The notes: generated by a model not told the origin, from the letters alone. DNA of 64,000 nucleotides from CAYRAV01 sp964422365 (GCA_964422365.1 CAYRAV010000006.1:19221-83220), one strand, 5' to 3'; positions 24,645 through 34,982 are shown, counted from the stretch's first letter. A program made the numbers and translations.

Positions 24645-26000
24645 TTACTCTGTAATTTCAGCTAATATGTTGTTAACCATTTCATCTAATTTAGCTTGTG
24701 CATTGTCTTTTGTAATTTCTTTATTATATACGCCCTGACCAAAAGCTTTTACTGGATTCCAGTAATTATTCATCTGTTTTGTCTTTGCACGAGGAGCTAA
24801 ATGATCTTTTTGGTTATCAATCGCAACTGCAACAGGATCACTCTGCACTGCTTCATCAGAAGCCAATGAACTCCATGTAGGAATCACACCTCTTGCTTCA
24901 AAACGTACTTTCTGCATTGCTTCTCCACCTAAGAATTCAGCAAATGCCTGTGCTGCTTCTTTTTGTTCAGAATGTGAATTAACACCAATATATTTGTAAT
25001 CCGCAAAAGCTTGTAAATTTACTTCTTTGTCACCTAGTTTTATTGTAGGAAGTGCTGCTGCTGCATAATTGTCACCTAACTCTTTTTTCACATCTTCTGC
25101 ACTCCAAGAGCCGCCACACCAAGCTCCTAATTTTCCTTCTTTAAATTTGGTACGAGCACTACCTTTACCATCTTCATTTATAAATTTCTTGTTAGATACC
25201 ATATCAATCATATAATTAGCTGCTTCTAAACCTGATGCATCATTAAATGTACAAACTGAATTATCTCCGTTTGTAAATAATTCACAACCAGCTGCAAAGA
25301 AGAAAGAACCTGTATAGAAACTATCTGTCATTGGCATAGAGAAATTGTAAACACCATCTCCTAAATCTTTTGCCATCATAGTATCAAGGCTTTTTACATC
25401 ATCTTCAGTGAATAAACTCTTATCATAATATATGAACCACTGGTTTGAAGTAAAAGGAACACCATATATAAAATCTTGTCCTAAATCTTTATCTGTAAAT
25501 GTAATAGCTTCAATTGCAGCTTCTGGATTGTTAGCTTTAACAACTTCTGCTCCATCACCTGATAGTGGATATAAAACACCACTTTCCTGTAAACCTAATG
25601 CCTGATCTCCAGGAAGCATGAATACATCTGCACCAGCTTCTGCATCCTTTGACATTTCTGAATTTAAGTCAGCTTCTGAGCAAACAGCCGCATCAATTGT
25701 AAGCACCCAGTTTGACTGGCTCTTGTTAAACTCTTCTACCATATAATTTAATAAATTGTCACCATAATCACCAAAACCACCTTTTTGTTTTTGCTCTTCT
25801 TGTGGTGTCCAAACTTTAAGTGTTACAGGTGTTGCTTCTCCAGTTGATTGGTTTTCTCCACCTTCTTCTCCACCTGCTGCTGTTGCCTGTGGTGCTGTTG
25901 TAGCACTACCGCTACCATCATTTCCTCCACATGCTGTCATTGATCCCATTGCTAATACTAATGCCATTAACAATGCTGCGAATTTTGTCATTTTTTTCAT
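24645..26000 (-). CDS. malE: Maltodextrin-binding lipoprotein MalE
   Basis: 451 residues. The signal peptide ends in the lipobox SMTAC (Cys about 24). A Gly/Thr/Ala linker follows, then an extracellular solute-binding domain of family 1 (TLKVWTPQEEQKQKGG, GVPFTSNQWFIYYDKSLF). It captures maltodextrins for MalFG. The start at 26000 with AGAGGTAGAGATT upstream is preferred over a longer frame from 26039 because it gives a proper signal peptide. It sits between malQ and malF in one operon. Confidence 0.93.
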   Translation of the reverse strand: MKKMTKFAALLMALVLAMGSMTACGGNDGSGSATTAPQATAAGGEEGGENQSTGEATPVTLKVWTPQEEQKQKGGFGDYGDNLLNYMVEEFNKSQSNWVLTIDAAVCSEADLNSEMSKDAEAGADVFMLPGDQALGLQESGVLYPLSGDGAEVVKANNPEAAIEAITFTDKDLGQDFIYGVPFTSNQWFIYYDKSLFTEDDVKSLDTMMAKDLGDGVYNFSMPMTDSFYTGSFFFAAGCELFTNGDNSVCTFNDASGLEAANYMIDMVSNKKFINEDGKGSARTKFKEGKLGAWCGGSWSAEDVKKELGDNYAAAALPTIKLGDKEVNLQAFADYKYIGVNSHSEQKEAAQAFAEFLGGEAMQKVRFEARGVIPTWSSLASDEAVQSDPVAVAIDNQKDHLAPRAKTKQMNNYWNPVKAFGQGVYNKEITKDNAQAKLDEMVNNILAEITE

Positions 26001-26066
26001 AATCTCTACCTCTTTCTTTAAAAAAATTATATGAAACATGCACTATACATGTTACATTCCCTTGAA

Positions 26067-27650
26067 TTACTCTTCTGTATCATCTTCTGATACAGGAGCA
26101 TCTTCTGAAACCTTTCCATCTCTGTTAAAGATCTCTGTTAACTCTTTCAAATATTTGATATGTTCTTCCGTAAACTGTCCTGCTGTCATTCTCCATCTCC
26201 AATTCTGTCCTACACTGGATGGCAAATTCATTCTTGCACTATTATCTAATTCCAAAATGTCCTGCATCTGCATAATAACAACATCTGCAACACTTGCATA
26301 AGCAGAACGGATAACTGCTTTTGGCACCTCGGTTTTGCTTGTTACATTCAAATACTTGTATGTGTATTCCATCTCTTCTTCTGTTTTTGCCTCAAAGAAA
26401 CCTGCCAAAGTCTCATTGTCATGTGTTCCGCCATATACTAACATATTATTTTTATAAGTATGCGGCAGATTATTATTTGTGGTACTTCCATCAAATGCAA
26501 ACTGCATAATTTTCATACCAGGCCAACCCATCTCTTCCTTTAAGTCAACTACACTAGGTACTACAACACCCAAATCCTCTGCAATAATCTTAGCATCTCC
26601 AATAGACTCTTTAATTGCTGTAGTAAGCTTAATACCAGGTCCCTTTTTCCATTTTCCTTCCATAGCAGTTGGGCAGCTGCTTGGAATTCTATAATATCTA
26701 ACAACTCCAATAAAGTGGTCAATACGAACCACATCATATAAAGTTGCGTTGGCTTTCATTCTTTCTCTCCACCATGAAAAATCTTCTTTTTCCATAGCTG
26801 TCCAATCATATAAAGGATTTCCCCATCTTTGTCCTGTTTCTGAAAAGGCATCTGGCGGAACTCCCGCTACATTAATTGGATTTTTTCTTTCATCTAATTC
26901 AAATAATCTTCCATGCACCCATACATCTGAGCTGTCCATAGATACATATAATGGAATATCACCAATAATCTGTATTCCTTTTTCATTGGTGTATTTTTTT
27001 AAGTCATTCCATTGTTCATAAAATTTGAACTGGCAGAATTTCCAAAAATCAATCTCTTCTGCTAATTCTTTTTGATATTTTTGAACAGCGGTATCTTCAC
27101 GAAATTTAATCTCTTCATCCCATTCTGTCCATGACTGGTTGTTAAATTGTCCTTTCAATGCCATATAAAAGCTGTAATCATCTAACCAATATGTGCTGTT
27201 GTCAACAAATGTCTTGTAAGCTTCTGTTTCCCTGAAACTGCTTTTCTGATATGCTTCTTTTAATAAATCAAAACGACTGTTAAAAATTGTTGCATAATCA
27301 ATGTCTGCCGGGTTATCTCCCCATGATTTTGCATTAATCTGTTCTTCTGTAAGAAGGCCCTCTTCCGCTAAATAATCCAAATCAATAAAGTAAGGATTTC
27401 CAGCGAATGCTGAAAACGATTGATATGGACTGTCTCCAAAACTAGTTGGACCTAATGGAAGTACCTGCCAGAACTTCTGTCCTGCTTCCACAAGCGTATC
27501 CACAAAATCGTATGCTTCGTCTCCGAATGTTCCAATTCCATATTTTGAAGGCAGACTACTTACAGGAAGCAAGATTCCTGCTGCTCTTCCAAGTCTCTGT
27601 TCACTCTTTTCTTTCATCGCAATATTCTCCATATACTTTTCCTTTTTCAT
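26067..27650 (-). CDS. malQ: 4-alpha-glucanotransferase (amylomaltase)
   Basis: 527 residues, GH77. Early family motif GILLPVSSLPSKYGIGTFGD, then WQVLPLGPTSFGDSPYQSFS, the nucleophile region VRIDHFIGVVRYYRIP, the acid/base region IIAEDLGVVVPSV and GTHDNETLAGFF. It rearranges maltodextrins inside the cell to glucose and longer chains. As first gene of the operon it lies directly behind the promoter and operator-like site at 27.7 kb. GGAG lies eight bases before ATG 27650. A short acidic C-terminal extension (APVSEDDTEE) is unusual but small. Confidence 0.95.
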   Translation of the reverse strand: MKKEKYMENIAMKEKSEQRLGRAAGILLPVSSLPSKYGIGTFGDEAYDFVDTLVEAGQKFWQVLPLGPTSFGDSPYQSFSAFAGNPYFIDLDYLAEEGLLTEEQINAKSWGDNPADIDYATIFNSRFDLLKEAYQKSSFRETEAYKTFVDNSTYWLDDYSFYMALKGQFNNQSWTEWDEEIKFREDTAVQKYQKELAEEIDFWKFCQFKFYEQWNDLKKYTNEKGIQIIGDIPLYVSMDSSDVWVHGRLFELDERKNPINVAGVPPDAFSETGQRWGNPLYDWTAMEKEDFSWWRERMKANATLYDVVRIDHFIGVVRYYRIPSSCPTAMEGKWKKGPGIKLTTAIKESIGDAKIIAEDLGVVVPSVVDLKEEMGWPGMKIMQFAFDGSTTNNNLPHTYKNNMLVYGGTHDNETLAGFFEAKTEEEMEYTYKYLNVTSKTEVPKAVIRSAYASVADVVIMQMQDILELDNSARMNLPSSVGQNWRWRMTAGQFTEEHIKYLKELTEIFNRDGKVSEDAPVSEDDTEE

Positions 27651-27705
27651 GACATCAGCTCCGTACTCTCTGTTCTAAAAATAAGTACCTTTCGCTTGTC
27701 CGTCT

Positions 27706-27740
27706 TTTTGGCAAAACTATTTATCTGCCAAAACTATTTA
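27706..27740 (-). promoter_or_regulatory. Operator-like repeat downstream of the mal promoter
   Basis: GGCAAAACTATTTA occurs nearly twice, 17 bp apart (27710 and 27727). The block also contains the inverted pair TTTTGGCA/TGCCAAAA (27706-27713, 27726-27733). It sits just past the -10 box, a position suited to a repressor. The regulator is not in the window. Confidence 0.5.
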
Positions 27741-27741
27741 C

Positions 27742-27770
27742 ATATTAAATCATATTCTATGTTTTGTCAA
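27742..27770 (-). promoter_or_regulatory. Strong sigmaA promoter of the malQ-malEFG operon
   Basis: On the - strand: TTGACA (27770-27765), exactly 17 bp, TAATAT (27747-27742). The start codon of malQ is about 90 bases downstream. Confidence 0.75.
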
Positions 27771-28159
27771 TATTTTTTTTATGATTTCTAGTAATTTTCT
27801 CTAGTTAATTTTATTCTTTTTTTTGTTTATTTGTTTATAATTACAACCCCTTCTTTAAGACTACCTCAAAAATGACCAAAAATCAACATATATTTTCACA
27901 TTTTTATTGTTTTTTCTTTGTTTTTTTTGCATTATTCAGAAAAAACAATATGTATCTCTCTTGTTTTTCCTTCATTTTCTCTTGTTTTTCTTCAAAATTT
28001 ATATTTTTATCCCGGCTCTTTACTTTTGTATAGTATTACCATAACCCTTTTATTTATTTGGGAATCGCATTTATTTATGGATTGTAATCTGAATATACAC
28101 AACTGCTATTGTATCATAACTATTCAACCATGCCATTCATAATTTTCCATAATGTATAT

Positions 28160-28299
28160 TATCACTAAAAATTTGCAGTTCGGCTGATAAACTATTATAT
28201 CAGACATCTGCCCTATAGAAGCAATGATGCAACATACACTTGGCAAACAAGCTCCCATATGCATATTGTACAATTGTTTCTGCATGGCCAAACTGTAAC
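28160..28299. repeat. Family B repeat element
   Basis: The right end reads GCATATTGTACAATTGTTTC then TGCATGGCCAAACTGTAAC. The inner part matches the copy at 9.40-9.55 kb. It has no coding capacity. Confidence 0.6.
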
Positions 28300-28443
28300 A
28301 TTGTATCCCTTTTTGCATATTTCCCTTTTTATTATGCTGATTTTTTGATATAATAATACCAAACAAAGTATATGTTTTGAAACTATTTTTTATACCACAA
28401 TAACATTGTGGCATTTATTACACATTTTAAAGGGGGATTTTTC

Positions 28444-30375
28444 ATGAAAACGAAAAAATTTTTTAATTTTTTATCTATTTTTATTTGTTTTAGTATTATA
28501 TTATTATCCTGTTACTATACAGATAATGCTAATTTCAAATATTACAACCAGACTCTGTCCAACCAGACCAAGGTATCTGCACAAGATGTAACACCTTCCA
28601 CTGTTCCTTCTACTGCCACTGGACCAGCTACTGCTTTGCCTGTTGCTACTACAGCTTCTGCCACTACAATCCCAACTACAGGTCCCGCAGCCACTACACC
28701 TGCTGCTGCTTCTGCTGTTCCAAGCCCCACTTCATCTTTTGGAACAGATACCTCTGCTGCTCCAGTTCCTACTTCACCTACCGGAACAGGAACATCTGCT
28801 CCCATACCAATAAGAACCTCTTCTCCAAGACCAACCAACCCTATTACAACGCTTCTTCCACCTAGCACTCCGCGTCCTATTATTATACCTACTGCAAATC
28901 CACAGCAGCTTGTTAGTATTACAGTAACTTATACAGGCCCTACTATTACAGCACCTACTACTATTACAAAAAATAATCTAGTTGTAACTGCTCATTATTC
29001 CAACCAACGAACAGCAGTGATCTCTGATTATACTTTTTTGTCTTCTACTGAAATTACTACTCCAGGCAATTATACCATTACAGTGTTTTACTCCGGCTTG
29101 AAAGCAAGCTGTTATATTCTTTATGATGATGGTACTTTACCAAGCACTTACACTATAACCTTGGAATCGAATGGAGGTTCCAGTCTGCCTGCTATTACTA
29201 ACATTGCGCCTAACTCAACAATTTATTATCCTAGTACTCCTGTTTTCTATGGATATCGTTTCCGCGGCTGGTACACATCACCTGATTTTACAACAGAATT
29301 TTCTGAATATGACAGAATCACTTCCAATATGACACTTTATGCGAAATGGGAGAAAAAAGAAAATCCTGACAGGGATACTTTTACTAACTACATTACATTT
29401 GATAACTATACAGTTGTAATATCTGCTGACTTAACCGGTCAAACTCTTAGCAGATACATTAATTTGAATACTAAGCCGGTTGATTCTGCTTTGATTTCAG
29501 AATTATGTAAAAATGTATGCTCAACTTCGAAATATTTTGGTTTTTCACTTGGTTTAACAGGTTATGCATTTTCACCGGCAGACCCGCCTCTCATTACAAT
29601 TAGTATTCCTTCCACTTTTGATACCGCAAAAACAGCAGTATATTATACAACTAATCATAAAACAATTGCGGGAAAAGTATATGGTATTTTTACTTCAGAC
29701 ACTATGGATGGTCAGAATTACTTTACATTTTACGCTTATGAGCCAGGAACCTATATTTTGGCAGAAACAGACACCATTCAGCCAACCATTCCGCCAACAG
29801 CCGCTCCGACAGCCACTCCAACCATTGTTCCAACGACCACTCCAACCATTGCTCCTCCCACACCTACTCCTTATATTACAATGTCCTCCATTGGAAAGGT
29901 AACAATTCACTCTCAGGTTGCACCTAATGTAAAGCTCTATCATTCATCTAAAAATATTAGTGATATTAATTTAATCTGGTCTAGCAGCAATACTTCTGTA
30001 GCTTCTGTATCAAAAAATGGTGTTGTAAATGCTCAGTCAATAGGTACTGCTACCATTACAGTACGTTCTGAAGACGGAACACTGTCAGCTTCCAGAAAAA
30101 TTACTGTTACTACAAAGAAACCGATTAAAACCTTAACACTAAATGTTTCAAAGAAAACACTTAGAAAAGGAAAATCATTCCAAATCAAGGCAACAATACG
30201 ACCAGCTAAAGCAACAATAAAAACGCTAAGTTACAAATCTTCTAAGCCATCTGTCGCCAAAGTGTCAAAAACAGGAAAAATAACCGCCAAAAAGAAAGGC
30301 ACCTGCGTGATTACTGTAAAAACTACTGACGGAAGCGGAATTTCCAAAAAAATTAACATTACTGTAAAAAAATAA
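28444..30375 (+). CDS. Large surface protein with Pro/Thr linker, InlB-type and Ig-like repeats
   Basis: 643 residues. The signal region (FFNFLSIFICFSIILLSC) ends in a lipobox-like LLSC, so it may be a lipoprotein. A roughly 110-residue Thr/Pro/Ala-rich linker follows, then an Ig-like Big_3-type domain (about 160-220), a Listeria-Bacteroides repeat (YTITLESNGGSSLP to TLYAKWEK) and a unique domain. A second Pro/Thr stretch leads to two Big_2-type units (IWSSSNTSVASVSKNGVVNA; SYKSSKPSVAKVSKTGKITA). The Lys-rich end lacks a sortase motif. Such proteins are cell-surface adhesins or scaffolds. The start at 28444 follows GGGGG by about seven bases. A long stem-loop terminator follows. Confidence 0.8.
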   Translation: MKTKKFFNFLSIFICFSIILLSCYYTDNANFKYYNQTLSNQTKVSAQDVTPSTVPSTATGPATALPVATTASATTIPTTGPAATTPAAASAVPSPTSSFGTDTSAAPVPTSPTGTGTSAPIPIRTSSPRPTNPITTLLPPSTPRPIIIPTANPQQLVSITVTYTGPTITAPTTITKNNLVVTAHYSNQRTAVISDYTFLSSTEITTPGNYTITVFYSGLKASCYILYDDGTLPSTYTITLESNGGSSLPAITNIAPNSTIYYPSTPVFYGYRFRGWYTSPDFTTEFSEYDRITSNMTLYAKWEKKENPDRDTFTNYITFDNYTVVISADLTGQTLSRYINLNTKPVDSALISELCKNVCSTSKYFGFSLGLTGYAFSPADPPLITISIPSTFDTAKTAVYYTTNHKTIAGKVYGIFTSDTMDGQNYFTFYAYEPGTYILAETDTIQPTIPPTAAPTATPTIVPTTTPTIAPPTPTPYITMSSIGKVTIHSQVAPNVKLYHSSKNISDINLIWSSSNTSVASVSKNGVVNAQSIGTATITVRSEDGTLSASRKITVTTKKPIKTLTLNVSKKTLRKGKSFQIKATIRPAKATIKTLSYKSSKPSVAKVSKTGKITAKKKGTCVITVKTTDGSGISKKINITVKK

Positions 30376-30423
30376 TTTGATGCTGTATTTGTAAAACAAA
30401 AAATTGCTGCATCAACAACAAAA

Positions 30424-30477
30424 AATAGTATATATGGTTTACACAGTTTGTTTTGTTAGTAAACTATATATACTATT
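30424..30477. terminator. Bidirectional terminator
   Basis: AATAGTATATATGGTTTAC pairs with GTAAACTATATATACTATT at 18 of 19 positions, followed by TTATTTTAA on + and preceded by A-rich sequence. It ends the surface-protein gene and could also stop pgm transcription. Confidence 0.75.
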
Positions 30478-30614
30478 TTATTTTAATGCAACAATCTCTT
30501 ATTCTATCTTTCGTACTGCCTTTTCTTTTTCATTCCTGCAAATAAAACATTATATTTCCATTACAATTCAACCATTTCCTAAATTCAAAATCTTTCTGCT
30601 TTTACATCTGATTC

Positions 30615-32348
30615 TTATAACATTTTATTAATCATTTCTGTTACACTATCAGCTAATGCAGCGGATTTCTGGTTTGCATCTTCTAAAGATGTTCCAACTA
30701 CACCAAAGTAGAATTTAATCTTTGGCTCTGTTCCTGAAGGTCTTGCACATAACCATGCGTTATCACTCAAATCATAATATAAAACGTTAGAATTTGGTAA
30801 TCCTGTAGGTTTAACTTCACCTGTTGCCATATCTTTAATGGTATCTTCCTTGTAATCTCTTGCTGATAATACTTTGTACCCGCCAATTTCTGTTGGAGTT
30901 TCGTTTCTTAAGGTATTCATAATTGTCTGGATTTTCTCTAATCCTTCGATACCGCTTAAACCAATTGCTTTGATATCATCCTTATAATATCCATATTTTT
31001 CATACATGGCAACCATAGCATCCCACAGTGTCATGCCTTTTGTTTTATAATAGGCAGCTGCTTCACAAAGTGCCATTGTTGCTACGATTGCATCTTTGTC
31101 TCTTGCATGTGTTCCTATTAAACAGCCATAGCTTTCTTCAAATCCAAACAGATAAGAACCTTTTCCTGTTGTTTCAAAACCAAGTATTTGCTGTCCAATA
31201 AATTTGAAACCTGTTAATACTTCAATTAATTTTACATCATAATATTTTGCAATAGCATCTGCCATATTAGAGGTAACAATCGTTTTAATTAATGCACCAT
31301 CTTTCGGAAGACCTTTTGTTTCTTTTATTTGTCCAATTTCATAATCTGCTAACAGGCATCCTGACATATTACCTGTTAATGTAATGTATTCTCCCGATTT
31401 TGCATCCTTCACATATACACCTAAACGGTCAGCATCAGGATCAGTAGCAAGCACTAGATCCGCATCTTTTTCTTTTGCTAATTTTAATGCCAATGTAAAT
31501 GCTTCTGCTGCCTCCGGATTAGGATAACTTACAGTTGGGAATTCTCCATCAGGAAGTTCCTGTTCAGGTACAACATAGACATTTTCAAAACCTATTTCTT
31601 TTAATATTCTTCTTGCAGGAATATTTCCTGTTCCATGAAGTGGAGTATAGACAATTTTTAAATCTTTTCCTACTTCTTTGATACTATCCCAATGTATCAC
31701 CTGTTTCTTTAACTCTTCCATGTATTTATCATCAATGGCAGCCCCAATTACTTCATAAAGTCCCGCTTTTTCAGCTTCTGCTTTACTCATTGTTTTCACT
31801 GTATTGTAATCTGTTACAGCTTTTACTTCTGCCATAATACCACTATCATGAGGCGGTGTAATCTGTGCACCATCTTCCCAGTATACTTTGTATCCATTAT
31901 ATTCTGGTGGATTGTGGCTGGCTGTAATGTTAATTCCAGCAATACATTTTAATTCCCTTACTGCAAATGACAACTCAGGTGTCGGACGTAATGTTTCAAA
32001 TACATACGCTTTGATTCCATTTGCCGCAAGGCATAATGCAGCTTCATCTGCAAATTCAGGTGACATACGGCGGGAATCATATGCAATGGCAACTCCTTTT
32101 GAAGCAAACTCTTTCTTAACAATATAATTTGCCAAGCCTTGTGTTGCTTTACGAACAGTATAAACATTCATACGATTTGTTCCTGCACCGATGATTCCAC
32201 GAAGTCCTGCAGTTCCAAATTCAAGTTCCTTATAAAACCTTTCCTTGATTTCGTTTTCATCATCTTTGATCGACTGCAGCTCTTTCTTTGTTTCCTCATC
32301 AAAATAAGGGTTTGTTAACCATTGTTCATAAATACTTTTGTACTCCAT
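30615..32348 (-). CDS. Phosphoglucomutase/phosphomannomutase
   Basis: 577 residues, the long alpha-PGM of Firmicutes (PgcA-like). Key sites: TASHNPPEYNGYK with the phospho-serine, ATDPDADRLGV (metal loop), GFEESYGCLIG (sugar loop) and CARPSGTEPKIKFYFG (phosphate loop). It interconverts glucose 1- and 6-phosphate, linking maltodextrin breakdown and cell-envelope sugar synthesis. It is a single gene; GGAGG precedes the ATG. It could also act on mannose phosphates, which sequence alone does not exclude. Confidence 0.94.
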   Translation of the reverse strand: MEYKSIYEQWLTNPYFDEETKKELQSIKDDENEIKERFYKELEFGTAGLRGIIGAGTNRMNVYTVRKATQGLANYIVKKEFASKGVAIAYDSRRMSPEFADEAALCLAANGIKAYVFETLRPTPELSFAVRELKCIAGINITASHNPPEYNGYKVYWEDGAQITPPHDSGIMAEVKAVTDYNTVKTMSKAEAEKAGLYEVIGAAIDDKYMEELKKQVIHWDSIKEVGKDLKIVYTPLHGTGNIPARRILKEIGFENVYVVPEQELPDGEFPTVSYPNPEAAEAFTLALKLAKEKDADLVLATDPDADRLGVYVKDAKSGEYITLTGNMSGCLLADYEIGQIKETKGLPKDGALIKTIVTSNMADAIAKYYDVKLIEVLTGFKFIGQQILGFETTGKGSYLFGFEESYGCLIGTHARDKDAIVATMALCEAAAYYKTKGMTLWDAMVAMYEKYGYYKDDIKAIGLSGIEGLEKIQTIMNTLRNETPTEIGGYKVLSARDYKEDTIKDMATGEVKPTGLPNSNVLYYDLSDNAWLCARPSGTEPKIKFYFGVVGTSLEDANQKSAALADSVTEMINKML

Positions 32349-32453
32349 TATCTGTTCCTCCTGTTTTTTTATAAATATATGTAGATATTGTTATGTACAC
32401 TTGTGACAAACCTGCAAATGCTCTCTTCGTTTGCCTTTCGCCGCCGCTGATAC

Positions 32454-32482
32454 AAAGAGTGAGTGTACTTTTCTCACTCTTT
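32454..32482 (-). terminator. Hairpin at the end of the PEGA gene
   Basis: AAAGAGTGAG pairs with CTCACTCTTT (10 bp). On the - strand it is followed by GTATC, so the T-tract is poor. It overlaps the stop codon at 32481. Confidence 0.5.
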
Positions 32483-33881
32483 ATTCTGCAATCGGAACCA
32501 TTTCTGAGAATTGGTATACTGCATCTTTCGAATCATCTTTTACTTGTATTGTATAACTTTTGGTCTGATATCCCTGCATGGATAATAATATAGACAATGT
32601 TCCAATCTGCTTTTCAAAGCTGACAGGCACATCTCCTTTATATACACCATTCACATATACCTGTGCACCTATTGGTGAACGAATACTAATGACATGATTA
32701 GGATCGGTCTGTGCTGATGCGGCAGGCGAAGGATTCACTTCTGGACTGGCGGTCGGTTCTACAGCAGAAGTACTTTGTGTATTGTTAGTTGGTACAGCCG
32801 TTGCTGGTGGATTGCTTACTTGTGGTGCCGATGTTATCGTTGCTTCTACCAAATCAATGGCCACCGTTTCATATGCCTTACTATTTTCCCCGATGATTAA
32901 AGTTCCTGTATAATCCATATAACCTCTGGCTGTTACGCGTATATCATACTCACCAAATGGAAGTTCCACTGGCTTCTTATATTCTGTTTCTGTATTATTA
33001 ATATATAACTCTGCACCTGCCGGCGAAATGTCAAATTCTACCGAAACCGTCTGTTCTGCTTCTTTGCGGTACTCGCTCATGTCTACTGTAATCTCTTTAT
33101 CTCTTTCAACTGTGATATATTTTATTCCTTTGAGATTACCATTTTCCAATGTCAAACGATAGGAACCTTCTCTTGCAACAATTACCATATCTTTTTTGAC
33201 TGACATAAAAATATCATTTCCAACTTCCACTGTCCCTCCAATGAAATCTTTATAACCACTGAACCTGATATAACCATGTCCTTTTGCAAGAATGATGGAA
33301 TAAACAGACTGCCCAACACCTTTTATATCCAGCACATCCTGTTTATCCAGTTCTGAAAAAGCAAATTCTTTTTTTCCATTAAGCATTACAATCTGTGCAC
33401 CATACTGATACATTTTTTGTCCAATCTGTATCTGTCTGTCCACTTCATCTATTTTATAATTACTAATATTCTTATACTCCCATGAATCAGGGGAAATCTG
33501 CAGCTTTATTAACTTACTGCCAGCAGACAAAAAATATGCATCTACAATATCACCCAAATTAATCTCGCTCATAGACATGATATTGTTATGCTTACTTGTC
33601 ACATCAGTTCCGCCAGTATAGGTCAATGTAATCTCTAAATCATTGGCAATATTATATATTGTAACATTCTGAAGACCTGTGTTAATCTTTGTTACTACAC
33701 CTGTTATCTCTGTGTCATACATTTTTGTAGGTTCTGGAGCTGTTCCATTAGATGTTATCTGCCGCTTCACAGTGTTCTTATGATTAGTACTATTGATACT
33801 TGTTGCTGCTATCACAACAAATAGTATCACCAAAAAAATAATAATCGCTGCTCCGTACCTTTTCTGATATTTCTCCTGCAT
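32481..33881 (-). CDS. Membrane-anchored PEGA-domain protein
   Basis: 466 residues. One N-terminal membrane helix (AAIIIFLVILFVVIAATSI) anchors a large outer part. The middle has beta-rich repeats, including a FHA-like or beta-sandwich stretch with VLNGKKEFAFSELDKQD. Two PEGA units follow: about 290-345 (FDISPAGAELYINNTET) and 400-455 (RSPIGAQVYVNGVYKGDVP). A Pro/Thr/Ser linker separates them. PEGA domains occur in surface proteins; function is unknown. The start at 33881 follows GGAGG by five bases. It lies 96 bp downstream of the CotS-like gene on the same strand. Confidence 0.8.
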   Translation of the reverse strand: MQEKYQKRYGAAIIIFLVILFVVIAATSINSTNHKNTVKRQITSNGTAPEPTKMYDTEITGVVTKINTGLQNVTIYNIANDLEITLTYTGGTDVTSKHNNIMSMSEINLGDIVDAYFLSAGSKLIKLQISPDSWEYKNISNYKIDEVDRQIQIGQKMYQYGAQIVMLNGKKEFAFSELDKQDVLDIKGVGQSVYSIILAKGHGYIRFSGYKDFIGGTVEVGNDIFMSVKKDMVIVAREGSYRLTLENGNLKGIKYITVERDKEITVDMSEYRKEAEQTVSVEFDISPAGAELYINNTETEYKKPVELPFGEYDIRVTARGYMDYTGTLIIGENSKAYETVAIDLVEATITSAPQVSNPPATAVPTNNTQSTSAVEPTASPEVNPSPAASAQTDPNHVISIRSPIGAQVYVNGVYKGDVPVSFEKQIGTLSILLSMQGYQTKSYTIQVKDDSKDAVYQFSEMVPIAE

Positions 33882-33977
33882 ATTTACCTCCGTGCCCTGC
33901 ACGATCTGTTTCTTTACAATATAATGGCTACCACAAACCTTATAATCTCCCCTATTATACTATAATCTTTTTAAAAT

Positions 33978-34982
33978 TTAAAGTGAAATATTCGTAAAAT
34001 TCCTAATTTCATTTAATAATACATTTTTCTGCTTCATTTGTTCTTTTATATTCACTAATTTCTGAATATTTCTTTGGGAAATCCATGATTTTTTACTGTT
34101 ATAATAAAAGTTTGTTACCTTCCAGAATTTTTCAGGATATAAAACTAATATATAAAATAGTTTCCATTCTTCTTCTGACAAAGGCATTACTTTTCTGTAA
34201 CCCTCAATCATGGCCTTGGCATAGGCCAATTTCCAATTATTTTTTTCCATTACTTTTCTAAAAAATCCATATAAATCCATCATTTGTAAACCTATTTCTG
34301 CACGTTCAAAATTAGTGGTAAATAATCCCTGCTTTGTCATCAAAACATTATGATAATTATAACTTCCATGGCAGATGTGCTGCTCCTCCACACATTTGTC
34401 CATCCATTTTTCATAACCCGAGGCATTTAATATCTGCAGTGCTTCTGTTGCCTGGAGATAAAATTCCTGAAAGCAGGAGAGAAAATATACCTCAAATTCA
34501 TTTTTCTGTTTTTTCTCCTTTACATAAGAAAATACCCTTTTTAATTCTCTATTATGTTTATGAAAAATAAATGGAAGTTTTTTTTCCTCTGGATATACTC
34601 TTTCTTCTTCTAATCCTGTATTTCTCATTTTTTCATGAAGCAATGCCAAATTTTCTGAAGCTTCCCTAACCTGTTTTAAATCTTTTAAATTACATTCCTC
34701 TCCCTGAATCCAATGTTTTATAAAATATTGCTTTCCTGTTGTATCTTGTGTGAGAAGTTCCTGGTTTTTGTTTTTTTCAAAACGGTCTGTTAAGAGAAAT
34801 TTGTTTTCATATAATGATTCTTTTATTTCATGTTCAAACTCTAAATGTTTTATTTTCCCGCTAAAATTTTTTAGAATCCGCAGCCCCTTTGTTGTCTCTA
34901 AAATCCATGCTCCTCTGGTTCTATATGCCCTATTCACATTCCAATCATACTGTGCAAAAACATCTTCTATTCTGTCCTCCAT
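33978..34982 (-). CDS. CotS-family spore coat protein (kinase-like fold)
   Basis: 334 residues. The protein resembles the CotS/YsxE/YutH group with an aminoglycoside-phosphotransferase-like fold: LRILKNFSG (Lys of the ATP loop), the catalytic-loop analogue CHGSYNYHNVLM and the DFE-like NFERAEIG. Known relatives are assembled into the spore coat. The catalytic Asp of HGD is Ser here (HGS), so kinase activity is doubtful. GGAGGAGGG precedes the ATG. This supports a spore-forming host. An alternative call would be a generic phosphotransferase. Confidence 0.8.
   Translation of the reverse strand: MEDRIEDVFAQYDWNVNRAYRTRGAWILETTKGLRILKNFSGKIKHLEFEHEIKESLYENKFLLTDRFEKNKNQELLTQDTTGKQYFIKHWIQGEECNLKDLKQVREASENLALLHEKMRNTGLEEERVYPEEKKLPFIFHKHNRELKRVFSYVKEKKQKNEFEVYFLSCFQEFYLQATEALQILNASGYEKWMDKCVEEQHICHGSYNYHNVLMTKQGLFTTNFERAEIGLQMMDLYGFFRKVMEKNNWKLAYAKAMIEGYRKVMPLSEEEWKLFYILVLYPEKFWKVTNFYYNSKKSWISQRNIQKLVNIKEQMKQKNVLLNEIRNFTNISL

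Larger units (their letters stand above)
27651..28443. other. Divergent intergenic region, malQ / surface protein
   Basis: About 790 bp, very AT-rich, no gene. It holds the mal promoter and operator, T-rich stretches around 27.8-28.0 kb, a family B element (28160-28299) and the presumed promoter of the surface-protein gene (extended -10 TGATATAAT at about 28350). Confidence 0.5.

Noticed and set aside
28542..28868. 108-codon - strand frame, Val/Gly-rich
   Set aside because: Antisense shadow of the Pro/Thr-rich linker of the surface protein.
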